NCBI GenBank assembly: GCA_022828595.1
Contig: JAKGHH010000004.1
Coordinates: 83,728,270-83,792,269, forward strand
Direction: 5' to 3'
DNA: 64,000 nucleotides
From: Nelumbo lutea
Taxonomy: Eukaryota; Streptophyta; Magnoliopsida; Proteales; Nelumbonaceae
Positions 44,776-55,136 of the stretch are shown here, in pieces (within the stretch, counting starts at the first letter, position 1; each line of letters starts with the position of its first letter). The notes below the pieces were generated by a model. That model searched no databases. It was given only the letters and a program-made list of their open reading frames with translations, and was not told where the DNA came from. The translations under genes and the position numbers were made by a program.

Positions 44776-44943
44776 CAGGCAATACACTTGAATCAGCCAA
44801 GGAGGCGACAAAGTCAGTCCTCTTCTCTCCAGAAACCACTAACAACTGGGCTGAACAAAGTCTCTTTAACAGTCCGTATGATTCAATTCTCCATACACAC
44901 TGTGTATGGGAAAAGAGGGTGAGAAAAAGGAAAAAGAGAGTCT

Positions 44944-44955
44944 TCTCTGATACCA
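44944..44955 (-). promoter_or_regulatory. Primer binding site of copia G
   Basis: TGGTATCAGAGA on the minus strand, abutting the LTR. The stretch 44781-44943 is the rest of the leader. Confidence 0.9.
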
Positions 44956-45303
44956 AGAAGAAAAACAATCTTTTGAGAATAGAGGACTGTTTAGAACAGA
45001 TGCAGAAATCAAAATAAAATAACGCAAATCATTCTTCTAAGGAAGAGAAGATGAAGAAGAAGATGGCGGCAATGGGGGTTCAGAGTAAGAGAGTTTTGAA
45101 CCTTAATCTCACTCTTACACCCCCCTAACACTATTTTATTAAGTTAAACTTTGATAATTTACAGAGAGGCCCTTAGTTGGGCAAAAAATTAAAAGAACAT
45201 AACATAGAAAGAATAGGCCCAGAATAAGGCCCATTACAGCAAAGAACATAAAAGATAAAAAAGGATAAACAGCCTATGGGCCATTCGGCCCATCTTCTCT
45301 ACA
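44956..45303 (-). repeat. 5' LTR of copia G
   Basis: 348 bp, TGTAGAGAAGATGG...TTTCTTCT on the minus strand. Confidence 0.9.
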
Positions 45304-45571
45304 TAAAGCTTGGAACTTGGATAGGTTGGTGGCGGCTGTTGCTAAATCTGTTTCAGATTGGGTCTTGATATTGTCAGAATTTGATCAAGCCAATAAAGAG
45401 GACCTTGGGGAAGTTTTGGGATTACAAATATGTAATTTAGATTATTTGTTCTGATTTGGTTTTCTCTATGTTTTTTATGTAGCCTTAACACCTGATCAAC
45501 TTGTATCATTGTTTCTTTTTACTGAAATTTTTACATTTACTATAAAAAAAATACATGTCCACAATGGCTAG
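45304..45571 (+). pseudogene. L1 LINE fragment, right piece with 3' tail
   Basis: Continues the ORF2 C-terminus after copia G (KAWNLDRLVAAVAKSVSDWV ... stop at about 45454), then a 3' untranslated part and an A-rich run near 45542-45551. The target duplication CAGATTTATGCTAACC follows at 45572-45587; about 20 nt lie between the A-run and the duplication, which is unusual. Confidence 0.78.
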
Positions 45572-45604
45572 CAGATTTATGCTAACCATTGATATCTTAG
45601 GAAT
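45572..45604 (-). pseudogene. RTE LINE relic R2, upstream scrap
   Basis: Includes the right copy of the L1 target duplication and a few codons like RYQG of the QGSALSPYLF block. A MITE adjoins it at 45605. Confidence 0.45.
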
Positions 45605-45757
45605 CTTTTGATAACAGCTGAAGTGACTGAACTGAATGATTTATTGCTTTGTCTTTTAGTAGATAAAATAGTTATATAATAAAATTATTTAGAGGTACAT
45701 TAATCAACCCAACATGTCTTTCAGCTAGTGAGGAGTTCACAACCCATTTAATGGTTT
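45605..45757. mobile_element. MITE copy 2, left part
   Basis: Starts TTTTGATAACAGCTGAAGTG and shares the GACTGAACTGAATGA ... TTGCTTTGTCTTTTAGTAGA tract with the MITE at 9534. It is split by an L1 insertion; its right part is 47076-47140. Confidence 0.72.
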
Positions 45758-47075
45758 TTCTTTTTGAAAAAGTTAGGTAATATTATTCATAAAAGGCACA
45801 ACAAAAAACCAGAGAGGGAAACATAAGCCATCCTCCCAGGCAATCAATCAAAGATCCCACAAACTTTAAGAGTTCAGAACCAAGAACATATTCTGATTAC
45901 TGAACTCAGGAACAGCAGATAACCAGGAAGCTATCCTAGCAACAGTACAATAAATCAGATTCTTTGGTCTCTAAACAATCTGTTATTCCTTTCTGTCCAA
46001 ATGGAGCCAATCACAGTGGCTGGAATAGTCTTCCAGAGGCATTTTCCTTTTTTAGATAGCCCCAGGAGATACCAACTATGCAACAGATCATTCACCAAGC
46101 CTCGCATTACCCAAAAAATCCCAACAGCTTTCAGGAAACGAGACCAAATCATCCACACAGAGGAGCAGTGAATGCACCAATGATCAATAGACTCCTTGAC
46201 TAGCCCACACACCCCACAACTCAGATCTACGATGGGGATACCTCTTCTAGCAAGGTTACCTCTTGTCAGACATTTGTTAAGAGCTGATGCCCAAACTAAG
46301 AAGTTGATCTTGGAAGGAGAGGAGGGAATCCAAGCTTGTTTAACAGGAAATTCAGATCGCATCAAGTCACTTAGACCATCAGCAAAGGACCTAACCGTAA
46401 AAATACCATCAACACTCCATTTCCAAGTCCACTGATCATTCATAAGTGGATCAAAAGAAAAGGCATTAAGCAATTGAGAAGATTGAACACCTCCTCCAAT
46501 TCCCAGTCCTGAAAAGTTCTGCGGAATCTGGGACTCCAAACCACCTCTCCCCTGACCAGATAAAAGGAATCAGCTACTGTAGCCTCCTTGTATTGGCCAA
46601 AGAGAAGGAATTTGGATTCTAAGGTTGAGTTCTCTAACCATCTGTCTTTCCAAAAACGAATCCTGCTGCCAACTCCCACTTTATAACCCACCCCTTTAGA
46701 GAAGCTAGGAAGGACCTTCATAATACATTTTCCAAAGAGAACACCTGTAGGAAGGGAGCTCCATAGCAGTCAACCACCCTCCAGACTGAAGACCATATTC
46801 AGCCGCTATGAGATTCCATCACCAACTACCTTCTTCCATCCCAAATCTCCATATCCATTTTCCCAGTAAAGCAATACTAACAGTTTTCAATCTTCTCAAC
46901 CCCAAACCCCTTGAACTTCGAGGAGAACAAATCTGATTCCAAGTCACAACATGGATCTTCTTTTCACCTTCCCACCCTTTCCACAGAAAATCTCTTTGCA
47001 ATTTCTCAATTCTCTTAGCCACCTTGCTCGGAATGGAGAAAAGAAAAAAGGTAGTAAGGTAGGAATCACATTCCC
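45758..47075 (-). mobile_element. 5'-truncated L1 LINE inserted in a MITE
   Basis: Perfect 16-bp duplications ACCCATTTAATGGTTT lie at 45742-45757 and 47076-47091. Coding on the minus strand is the C-terminal part of plant L1 ORF2: FSIPSKVAKRIEKLQRDFLW, GLGLRRLKTVSIALLGKWIW, RFWKDRWL, then the zf-RVT region (SKINFLVWASALNKCLTRGN, RRGIPIVDLSCGVCGLVKES, HWCIHCSSVWMIW). Frameshifts lie near 46800 and 46540. Only 1.3 kb was copied, as usual for LINEs. The thymine-rich left end (plus strand) is the tail. Confidence 0.9.
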
Positions 47076-47140
47076 ACCCATTTAATGGTTTATTCACTAA
47101 AAGACAAAGCAATAGATCATTGAACTCAGCCACTTCAGCC
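47076..47140. mobile_element. MITE copy 2, right part
   Basis: The terminal inverted repeat (reverse complement CATTATGATGGCTGAAGTGG) pairs with the left part. It begins with the right L1 target duplication. Confidence 0.72.
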
Positions 47141-47624
47141 ATCATAATATGAACCCTTGGTCATTGTTTAACCCCATGACCAAATGGACATGTGGAACAT
47201 TATTAAAGTGATGCAGTATAACTCAAAGATGAGTAAGATAGATACACAGTTAGTATATAGAGCTATTCACAGGTTGATCCTAAACAGTATGAGGATCAAT
47301 ATTTTGTTGATCTGATTAGAATTACAAAAGAGTTACAGCCCATATCTCTGCAAATATGAAATTATTTTTAGATAATTCTGAAGATATAATCATTACAAGC
47401 ATCCCTTAGAGAGGCACGAGATGCTACCTCACTATACACAAAAACAGAACAGAAATTATTACATGAGCCTAAAACAAAGATTGCCTATTCACCCCTTGCT
47501 TGGCTAGAGTATCAGCTAACCCATTTGTCGATCTCCTCACCCATTGTATCCTCAAATTTATATTCTTGGTGATCCATAAAAATACCAAATTCATATTCAT
47601 ATTCTTGGCTAGAGTATCAGCTCG
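47141..47624 (-). pseudogene. L1 LINE RNase H end and 3' part
   Basis: RIQWVRRSTNGLADTLAKQG on the minus strand (about 47487-47565) is the end of a plant L1 RNase H domain, as at 15532-15605. A partial duplicate of CTCTAGCCAAG lies near 47608. The lower-coordinate part is eroded 3' sequence. Confidence 0.6.
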
Positions 47625-47868
47625 CCTCCGCTTCGACAAGACCCCCCTTTCAACTAATGTTATGCATCTTTGTTCTTCTTAATATAAAATATTTTTATTA
47701 AAAATAAAGAAAAAATGAGATCCCCCCTCCTCTTCATCCTCCTCCCCTTCCTCCTCATAACCCCCCTCCTCTTAAGGAGGCTTACGCCTCTTGCGTTCTG
47801 AACTATGCCTCATGCCTCTAGGTAGTGGAACACCTCGCGTCATGCCTCCGCGTTTTAAAACATTGCTT
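47625..47868 (-). mobile_element. Dispersed repeat with TTTTAAAA-type end, copy 2 (truncated)
   Basis: The reverse complement starts CAATGTTTTAAAACGCGGAG and closely follows 4608-4880 of copy 1, including the GGAGGCG tracts and AAAAATAAAGAAAAAATGAG segment. The right half of copy 1 is missing. It sits inside RTE relic R1. Confidence 0.75.
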
Positions 47869-48290
47869 CTAGTTGGAGCTGTTGGTGGTCTTCTATGCAT
47901 GTGACAAAACCATCTTAGCCTTCTCTCTCTCTCAGTTTATCACGTATTGAAGCTACTCCTAGGTTTCTACAAATGGCTTCATTCCTGAACCTATTCTTTC
48001 TAGTTTTTCCACTCATTCATCTTAGCCTTCGCATTTCTACCACACTCATTTTCTAAACATGTTGTTTTTTGACTGCCTAACACTCTACTGCATACAACAT
48101 AGCTAGCCCTACAACTGTTTTATAGAATTTTCCTTTTAATCTAAGTGGTATTCTCCTATCACACAAAAGTCCAGATGCACCCCTCCATTTTTCCCAACCT
48201 GCTCTAATTCTTTAGGTGACATCCTCTTCAATCTCTCCCTTGTTATGAATTATTGAACCAAGGTACAATTGATTCTTATGAATGTGAAAC
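47869..48290 (-). pseudogene. RTE-type LINE reverse transcriptase relic (R1)
   Basis: From 48290 leftward: [58 protein letters not shown], then LRWFCHMHRRP. This is the thumb region of plant RTE reverse transcriptases, with four or more stops. It faces the TTTTAAAA-ended repeat at 47868. Confidence 0.82.
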
Positions 48291-48974
48291 ATTATTTCTT
48301 AGAGAAAACCCATGGAAGTACCATATTCTGAACTCAAAATATCATCAAAAGATGAACAAACTTCTCTAAACATACTGATTATTGGAGGTCCTATAAACCT
48401 GTAATTCAAAACATTAGAAATATACACATGAATACCTAATGTGGGACTCTAATGTATAAGAGAGAGAGAGAGTACATATTCACAAATCATTGACAAGCTC
48501 CACTCTCATACTCACAGGAATGTTGCCTACAAACCAATTTTAGTTACTGCTTCTGAAACAATGTGCGAGCATTCCCTAATTAGCTTTAACTTGAGTAACA
48601 TGGATTACTCAAATGACCACCCACAAACTCCAACCAAAAGCAAACAATGTCTTTAATATTCCAGCCAAAAGTGTAGACTTTATAAACAATTTTCAAAATT
48701 ATTTGAACATATTTTCTTTAAAACAAAGGTTAGAGTCAGTTAGATAGGAAAGATATGGCACAATGCCACCATAACTGAAGTAAGCAGGGCATAATTGGAT
48801 ACAGCTAAATTTTAAGAGAAACATAAATGAGGCCAAGAGTATGAGGCTTGTTCCTTCATTCTCCTCTGTCCAAGGCCATGCCTTCTAGTGAACAAATAGC
48901 CCCTACGATGACCTAAATAGCTGAGTGGTAAAAGTAATTAGAGAATAACTAGAAGACAAGATACATACTCCCAC
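48291..48974 (-). other. OSCA intron 2, proximal part
   Basis: Plain intron; a (GA)n tract at about 48460-48472. No exon seen. It begins with donor GTGGG at 48974. Confidence 0.55.
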
Positions 48975-49124
48975 CTTTTTGAACCCGTTGACACATTGGA
49001 AATTGAAAGCTTGTCAATGTCACTAAATGTTAAACCTTTAATATTCTCTAGCCTCCCATCAGTCCAATTAACAGGCACCAAGATGGCAAAAGCAAGTACA
49101 GTTAGTGGAACAAATATTTTCAAG
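48975..49124 (-). CDS. OSCA1-like: OSCA1-like coding exon 2
   Basis: 150 nt. It begins with the third base of the Gly codon opened by exon 1 and ends with two bases of an Arg codon. It encodes LKIFVPLTVLAFAILVPVNW (first long membrane helix) and the GLTFSDIDKLSISNV tract, both strongly conserved in OSCA1-clade channels. The acceptor TGTGCAG precedes 49124; the donor GTGGGAG follows 48975. Confidence 0.95.
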
Positions 49125-49525
49125 CTGCACATAGAAGTCGACAAATTAGATTATCTGTAAAAGAAAAACAAGACCCTAAAATATATGTCAGTGAATGAAA
49201 TGTTAATCTTTCTATTTATATATCTGTGTTTGTGTGAGCATGTGTGCATCCATATGTCAGTTCCAAACAAGTTTGATTGGTTCTATAGGTGGTTTCAACC
49301 CTATTCATAAGAACTGGGAAAAAATATGTAAACTATTAGACACAGATAATAAGTATAGCCTCCATATAACAGGCAACCTAACTTCAAAAAGTTTCATGTA
49401 AAGTAGGAATAAAAACAAAAGAAAAGGGAAAAGTAGAACTTCGGTATGCTGACAATACCAGGGGAAATTTATATAAAAAAAAAAAAAATCATGTCAAAAT
49501 TAAAACTTGCAAAATACAAACTCAC

Positions 49526-49839
49526 CCAAGAAGATAAATTCGAATATACACAGCAGAATCAAGTCCTGCATGATCAATAAGCTCGGGTTCTGGCATTTTC
49601 AATGCTGTCGGCATCCAATTAAAAAAATTTCTGTATGTTCTAAAATCCAAGTTGACAAACTTGTTTCCAAATGCTCCAGAACAGTTTGGTCTACTTCTCA
49701 TCCCCTTAAGGTACCATTTTGGGAAGTACACTCGATCATTAAAAGGTTGGAGACGTAATAAAGCAAATGCCACAAGGAATGCAATTGCTGATAGAAGATT
49801 AATAACTGCTGAAACAACAATATCTGCAAGAGTAGCCAT
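49526..49839 (-). CDS. OSCA1-like: OSCA1-like coding exon 1 (start)
   Basis: 314 nt from ATG 49839-49837 to the donor GTGAG at 49525. It encodes MATLADIVVSAVINLLSAIA (N-terminal helix), then LRLQPFNDRVYFPKWYLKG, FVNLDFRTYRNFFNWMP, and KMPEPELIDHAGLDSAVY. Start choice follows the family's usual MATL(x)DI beginning. Length to the splice site (105 residues) fits the family. It ends in phase 2. Confidence 0.97.
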
Positions 49840-50525
49840 TTATTTCCTTGAATATTATTATTCTCCTGAAAGTTTTCATATGCAAATCAAATGGTCAGAT
49901 TAACTCCACCAATCTGGAGGAAGAAAATTAGGTATTGGATAAAAAATAGCTAGTTAACAAATATCATTCTTGGGTTTGTGAGTTTTCACTTGCAATCAAA
50001 GGCTGATTTTTGGCATCTTATAAAATATGCGATAGGGTATCTATAATGGTTATGACCTTTGAGCCATTTGACAAGTTTTAATTGTTTATGTGAGTATTAT
50101 CTATATAGTAGCAAAGAAGTTTTTTTGCGAAATACATTCAACTATCATTATGCATTTCATAGTTAGCTTGTAAAGTTCCATATGCTGCTGTTACTTATCA
50201 CTAAGATTTCTCCGCTCTTTTTAAAAATATATAAGAAACAATTGAAAATTCACTAAACTCAATCTTGGGTAGTTTCTGAGAGGACTCTATGATCTCTTTT
50301 GTGGCCAAATCCTCAACTAAGATTGATTCAATTTTCAATTTTAATAAAAAATGGCTTAGAAATACTCTTTAAATATAAAAGATAGCATTACAATTGGCAT
50401 CATTCCACCTCAAGAAAATGAGTTACCACTCAGACTACTTACTGTTATTTGTGTAACGTGATTCCACCTGTACAGTGATAATCACAATCAGGACAATTAA
50501 AGAAAAAAAAAAAAAAAAACTCACC
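49840..50525 (-). promoter_or_regulatory. Probable 5'UTR with an intron (49914-50524)
   Basis: A strong acceptor (TTTTCTTCCTCCAG before 49913) lies 74 nt upstream of the ATG. A strong donor (CAAG, then GTGAGTT from 50524) lies further up, so a leader intron of about 611 nt is likely, as in many OSCA genes. This is inferred from splice signals only. Confidence 0.5.
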
Positions 50526-50661
50526 TTGCAGTGCAATTGAACCATGCAACAGTAGAATGTTGTAATCAGGCCATTATTGGTTGACGAGTATCATAACCAC
50601 GGTAATCGTTTCTTTCTGTATCCATACCCATCTTACATGAGTTTCTGCATGTAACATTTCA

Positions 50662-50702
<41 letters not shown>

Positions 50703-51300
50703 CTTTCGGGATAAAAGACCAAAAATGAAAAACAACTCATTTTTTATTTTCTACCAGTTCTTTACACGACAAACCATTCTGTAGCAACAACAGTGTCAAA
50801 CCCCAATGGTCAACTTTATGTTCCTATAAAAACTTTATGAAGTCCAACTAACATCGACATTTCAGATGGTATACAACATAATAAAAAAGAAAATATAATT
50901 TTTTTTCTTTCTGTTTCAGAAAATAGCATATAAAAGGGGAAAATCAGAAACCAAAGCGCTGTTCATCCAAATCTCCATACACACTATTTAGATAAATCTC
51001 ACTCGGACCTTCTCTTTTTCTTATTCCAATAACAAATTAACCCAAAAAAAAATTTGCTAAAATCATTCAGAAACTCTGAAACCATCGAGTTAACCCTAAA
51101 CAGTTAAAAATTAGACGAAATGAAAATCAAAACAAAAGAACATCAATCATGAAACAATTCCAATGACGTAGCATGGATGAGAATAACAAAACAAATAGAG
51201 AATAGAAAACCTGGGAATTTCGTTTTTTCGATTGAATTGGAAAGACTTGATCATGCGAACGTCAATTCAAACAACGAAAGAATCCTGTAAAAATCACGCA
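50526..51300 (-). promoter_or_regulatory. Putative 5'UTR exon and promoter-proximal region
   Basis: Contains a (GA)n tract on the coding strand (plus-strand CT run, 50667-50698), common in plant 5'UTRs. No clear TATA box position can be fixed. The transcription start is unknown. Confidence 0.35.
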
Positions 51301-51522
51301 ATAGCAGACATTTTAAGGTTTTTTTATTCTGTACAATGTGAAGTTTGCGTGGTTCGGTGCATGGATAAAATGCATATAAATTCTATTAACATATTAATAA
51401 CATTATTTTTAACATTAAAAATAGTCAAAATTAATATATATAGGTATATAGAAAATGTATATTCTAAAACTATATGTAAAGAAATATACTATAATTAATA
51501 TAATAGGATGCATAGAAATCTT

Positions 51523-51568
<46 letters not shown>

Positions 51569-52370
51569 ATAATACATGTACAAAGCTATTATTATGTTAT
51601 TTTCTATTAATATATGCAAATATTAAATGTGAATTATTATGTCGATAATTTTTTATTTTATTATTTTTAATTTTTAATATTAACTGAAAATCAACTAAAA
51701 ATCAATTCTTAAGTGTTTAGTTAACAATCTTTTTATTTTTGTAAACAATAAACACATTATTATAAAATAAAATTAAAATATAAATTAAAAATTTATAATA
51801 ATATATAATATTAACTTAAAATATATCAAATATATTAAATTTTCTAAGATATACATCATATGCAAATTCATAATTTTTAACTGCTAAAATAATTATTCCA
51901 CTATTAATATTTTTATTTTCATAAATTTTGAAATAAAAAAATATTTTTTGATATAAATGTAGATTAATGGATTTGACAAATTCAATTTATATTATATTTT
52001 CAAGGTTTTTGTAAATAATACTTTATTTTTATAAATAATATATATTTTTATTTAATTCAAATTAAAATATTAATTAATAATTTATAAAATTTTAAGATAC
52101 ATGCCATGTTCAAATTTATAAATATTAAGTACTAAAATAACTATTCTATTATTAATATCTTTTTTCGTATAATTTTTTGAGATTAAATAAAATTTTGATA
52201 TAAATGTGGGTTTAAGAAATTATTTATTTTATTAGTTTATAAAATATTAGTTTTGAACATTATTTTTTTTTTATTTTACTGAAATTGTTAAAAACAAATA
52301 TAAATTTTTTACATTACATGTAGACATGAGAATAGAAAGAAGTTATATTAGTTTAATAACTTTATAAGAT
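51301..52370. other. AT-rich intergenic DNA
   Basis: Extremely AT-rich, with an (AT)n run at 51529-51562. No gene seen. Confidence 0.6.
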
Positions 52371-52447
52371 GATGATTGGCTTAATGCATCAAGCGCGCAT
52401 TTAAGGTTCTGGCGCCGGGTGATTTGTGTTCAAATCACGCCAGACGC
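52371..52447 (+). pseudogene. tRNA-Leu-like relic
   Basis: Aligns along its length with plant tRNA-Leu(AAG): an acceptor/D-arm part GATGATTGGC..., then GCGCGCATTTAAGGTTCTGG around the anticodon arm, and GTGTTCAAATCAC in the T-arm position. The stems are damaged (anticodon stem mismatched, D-arm short), so it is unlikely to be functional. It could instead be the head of a tRNA-derived SINE running to about 52620. Confidence 0.4.
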
Positions 52448-53030
52448 AATTTTTTGGAAATAAACGTGCACACAATAAAACGCTGAGTCGCCAATCTGAT
52501 ATGCGTGATTCATGGGATACCGGTTTATTCGTAGTGTATCCCGTATCCCCTCTAGCCGACACCGATATGCTTCACATTGGACGTATTGTATCGATATTTA
52601 AATCCTTGGATGGGAGGGTGGCAACAAGATTCTTTGCGAATTCGTTACTCTCGTGCTCTCTTGCGCTTTTGAGTTGGCACTATGGCCCATGCGATGGAAA
52701 TTTTGAAAGATTTAATAATTTTATTTACTATCAATTAATATTAAATTAATAATCAAAATTTATTGTTAATTAATTAAAGTAATCAAAGTTATTGTTAATA
52801 TTTTAGTAACTTTATTTTTCATTTAATGTTGATTTACAAAAAAGTAATTATTGTTAATTTAATATGAACAAATATTTTTTAATAAATTTAGTTTTATTAA
52901 TAATTTGTAGTACTTTTAATATTTTTATTATTTTTAAATGAAACTTTGATTAACTTTAAGTAAATAAAAATAACTACAAAAGCTAACATTTTTATTAATT
53001 TCACTAATAATTAACAATTATATAGGAATG
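52448..53030. other. GC-richer tract then AT-rich DNA
   Basis: 52448-52640 carries GGATACCGG / GTATCCCGTATCCCC / GTATCGATATTTAAATCC, the style of a dispersed repeat also hinted at 27978-28015. The rest is AT-rich without genes. Confidence 0.4.
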
Positions 53031-53480
53031 ACAACGAGGTAGGTTTAGGGTGGGGCACCCCATCCTTGTCCCTACCCCATAGTCAAGACACTCTATTCCA
53101 TCCCTGCACCGTCGCCAGTGTCAAGCAGGTTCAAGGTAAGGCAATCACTCCCCAATGTTGGGCGAATTTCAGGGCAAGACACCCCAATCCTCATCAAGGA
53201 TGGGGAGTCATCAAATTTCCCCATCCCATCCCCAATATTGGGCAAGTTCAAGTAGAGATGTAAATCAAGTTGTACTGGGCTGACACAACATGACCCGCAT
53301 GTGAACCGTACAAAGTGTGGGTCGTGTTGTGTTGGACCATGGGGCATCCTAGGCCATGCCTCCCTCCCTTGGGATAATTTGGGGGGTCAATTCAGCAAGG
53401 GTTGTGCCATGCCGTGGAGCGGGCTTGTCCATGGGCCAAGCCAGGCCGGGGACCGGGCCAAGCTTTGAGAGATCCATTTT
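53031..53480. repeat. GC-rich island of degenerate internal repeats
   Basis: CCCCA(A)T/GGGGAT words recur (CACCCCAATCC, TCCCCATCC, CATCCCC, AATGTTGGGC / AATATTGGGC). Two frames are open here on opposite strands, but neither resembles a protein family. It is unlike the AT-rich flanks, so probably an inserted repeat. Confidence 0.4.
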
Positions 53481-55136
53481 TTAAAAAATTGAAAAATAAA
53501 TTTAAATTTTTATTTCATATGATTTTTGATGCATACAATTAGACTTATTCATGGGTCGAGTAGCCCGCCAGCCTAGCCTGGCTTGACCCGTTATTTTTCA
53601 GGCTATGACAAAATTTCAGGTCCATGGGCTTGAGCTCGAGATTTGTCAAATAAGCCTGGCCCGATACTACATATATAAAAAAGTATTTATGTTATATATA
53701 ATAAATATAGTATACATATATGTGCTTCTTAAATTATTAATAAATATCAATTTACTATTAGGAAATATAAATTAGTTTGTTAATTTATTAAATTATTACT
53801 AAAAATAAGACATTATGTTTATAGATCGAGCTTCGGGCTTGGGCTCGAGCTTTAGGCTTTATATAAGGGTTGAGCTTGGGCTTAAGATCTAGGCCCAATG
53901 GTCAGGCCGGGCTCTGGTTAAGGCTTGCTCATTTTCCATTAATAAAGAGGCCCGTGTTAATTATAAAAATATGATTTTTTATAAATTATAATTTTTATTT
54001 AATTCTAGTTTAATATAAATAAATAAATATATATATATATATAATTCATATATATTTTAATAAAAAATTTGTTATTTAAATATTATAGAATAATATTTAT
54101 CTTATATTCATATAACTTTCAAGTTGAGCTTATTAGGGGTTATTTAGCTTGGGCCCTATCTAGTAAAGCCATCATTGGACTCCAAAAGTTTGATACCCAA
54201 TTAGACTTCGAATATGATTATCCCTAGTAATGTGTGAGCATGGTGCATATCTCAGCTAGACCTAACTAAAAAGAAAATAGTTGTTTGAGCCTGCAAATTT
54301 ATAGATCTAATAGTTGCTTAAGTTATAAAACGATTTGTTACTTTTAATTAATTATTAAAATATTATTAGCCATTAAAATATTGTAATTATTAAATTACTG
54401 TATTTATTTAAAGTATAGTAATTTCTTGAAGTTATCATATTTTCAGCAATATTGCTTCTTTCTTGGCTAGAACTAATTAAATGTAATTTCCTGGTAATTA
54501 AGTATAACTTTTTGGTGATTAAATGTAATTTTCTACTATTTATAGCTTAAATTATAATTATTGTTAATTATAGTTTAAAAATAATTATTGTTAATTATAT
54601 TACTATTACTAATTAAAATGCATTATTTTTCATTATTATTTAGTATATTTTGCAATAAAATATAATTAATTTAATTTTTTAATATTTGAATTAAGATTTA
54701 GGCTTTTCAGAATTTTCGGATTTTTAATTAATTTTTGGTGTTTTTTTATTATTATTCAGTAATTTTTGCATATAAGTATTTTTCAATAATTTTCAGCATT
54801 TACTTTTGCATATTAGTCACTACAAAATTAATTTGCATTATCTTTTAGTAAAAATAAATTAAATAACTAAATAAATACTATAATTAATAAAAAGTACAAC
54901 TAATTTTCAATAGTTTTTAATAGTTTCTATCTTGGGTATTTTTTAATAATTTTTTGTATTTTTAATAATAAAATAATATTAATTATACTTTTTAATTATT
55001 TTTAGTAAATACCCTTATTAATATAAAATATTTTTAATTTACAATATTTATTAATTATTTTTAACTTTTGGTATATTTTCATTATTATTCAGTAATTTTT
55101 GCATATGAGTAGTTTTGCAGTGAAATACTATTAATA
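53481..55136. other. AT-rich DNA with a GGGC-rich dispersed repeat
   Basis: 53550-53960 has GGGTCGAG, GAGCTCGAG, GGGCTTGGGCTCGAGC and AGGCCCGTG words in AT-rich matrix, a pattern seen in plant dispersed repeats. The remainder is AT-rich without genes. Confidence 0.4.

Larger units (their letters stand above)
30432..45303 (-). mobile_element. Copia element G, host of H, a solo LTR and F
   Basis: The LTRs lie at 30432-30777 and 44956-45303. Subtracting three nested insertions leaves about 5.56 kb, normal copia size. It lies inside L1 ORF2 codons. Both LTRs end in TCT as in family A, and the Gag is similar (DGTNYLAWSQSVKIHICSRRK). A clear 5-bp target duplication was not found (AAGAT left, TAAAG right), so one border may be eroded. 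It is oriented like the OSCA gene. Confidence 0.92.
8275..49839 (-). other. OSCA1-like: OSCA1/CSC1-like osmosensing Ca2+ channel gene, 5' half
   Basis: The OSCA/TMEM63 family encodes plasma-membrane, mechanically and hyperosmotically gated cation channels with an N-terminal helix, ten further helices and a cytosolic RRM-like domain. Six coding exons join without a frameshift or stop to give 301 of about 770 residues: N-terminal helix (residues ~5-27), the signature FNDRVYFPKWYLKG, the conserved PEPELIDHAGLDS, TM1 (~106-125), TM2 (~157-178), RRPDQFT, then the start of the cytosolic domain (VLVRNVPSDPDES) through to VDAIDFYTAEIEKL. Introns in transcription order are 401, 20,482, 19,389, 183, 207 and more than 8,274 nt. 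The 7-TM pore part lies beyond the left edge. All junctions are GT/AG and frame is conserved, which argues for a working gene despite the transposon-filled introns. Confidence 0.93.

Noticed and set aside
30427..45308. 5-bp target duplication of copia G
   Set aside because: AAGAT on the left and TAAAG on the right do not match; shifted borders give at best 4 of 5, so none is claimed.
52371..52447. Functional tRNA-Leu gene
   Set aside because: The anticodon stem does not pair and the D-arm is shortened.
53093..53347. Protein gene in the GC-rich island
   Set aside because: Opposed open frames arise from low-complexity GGGGAT/CCCCATCC repeats with no motif.
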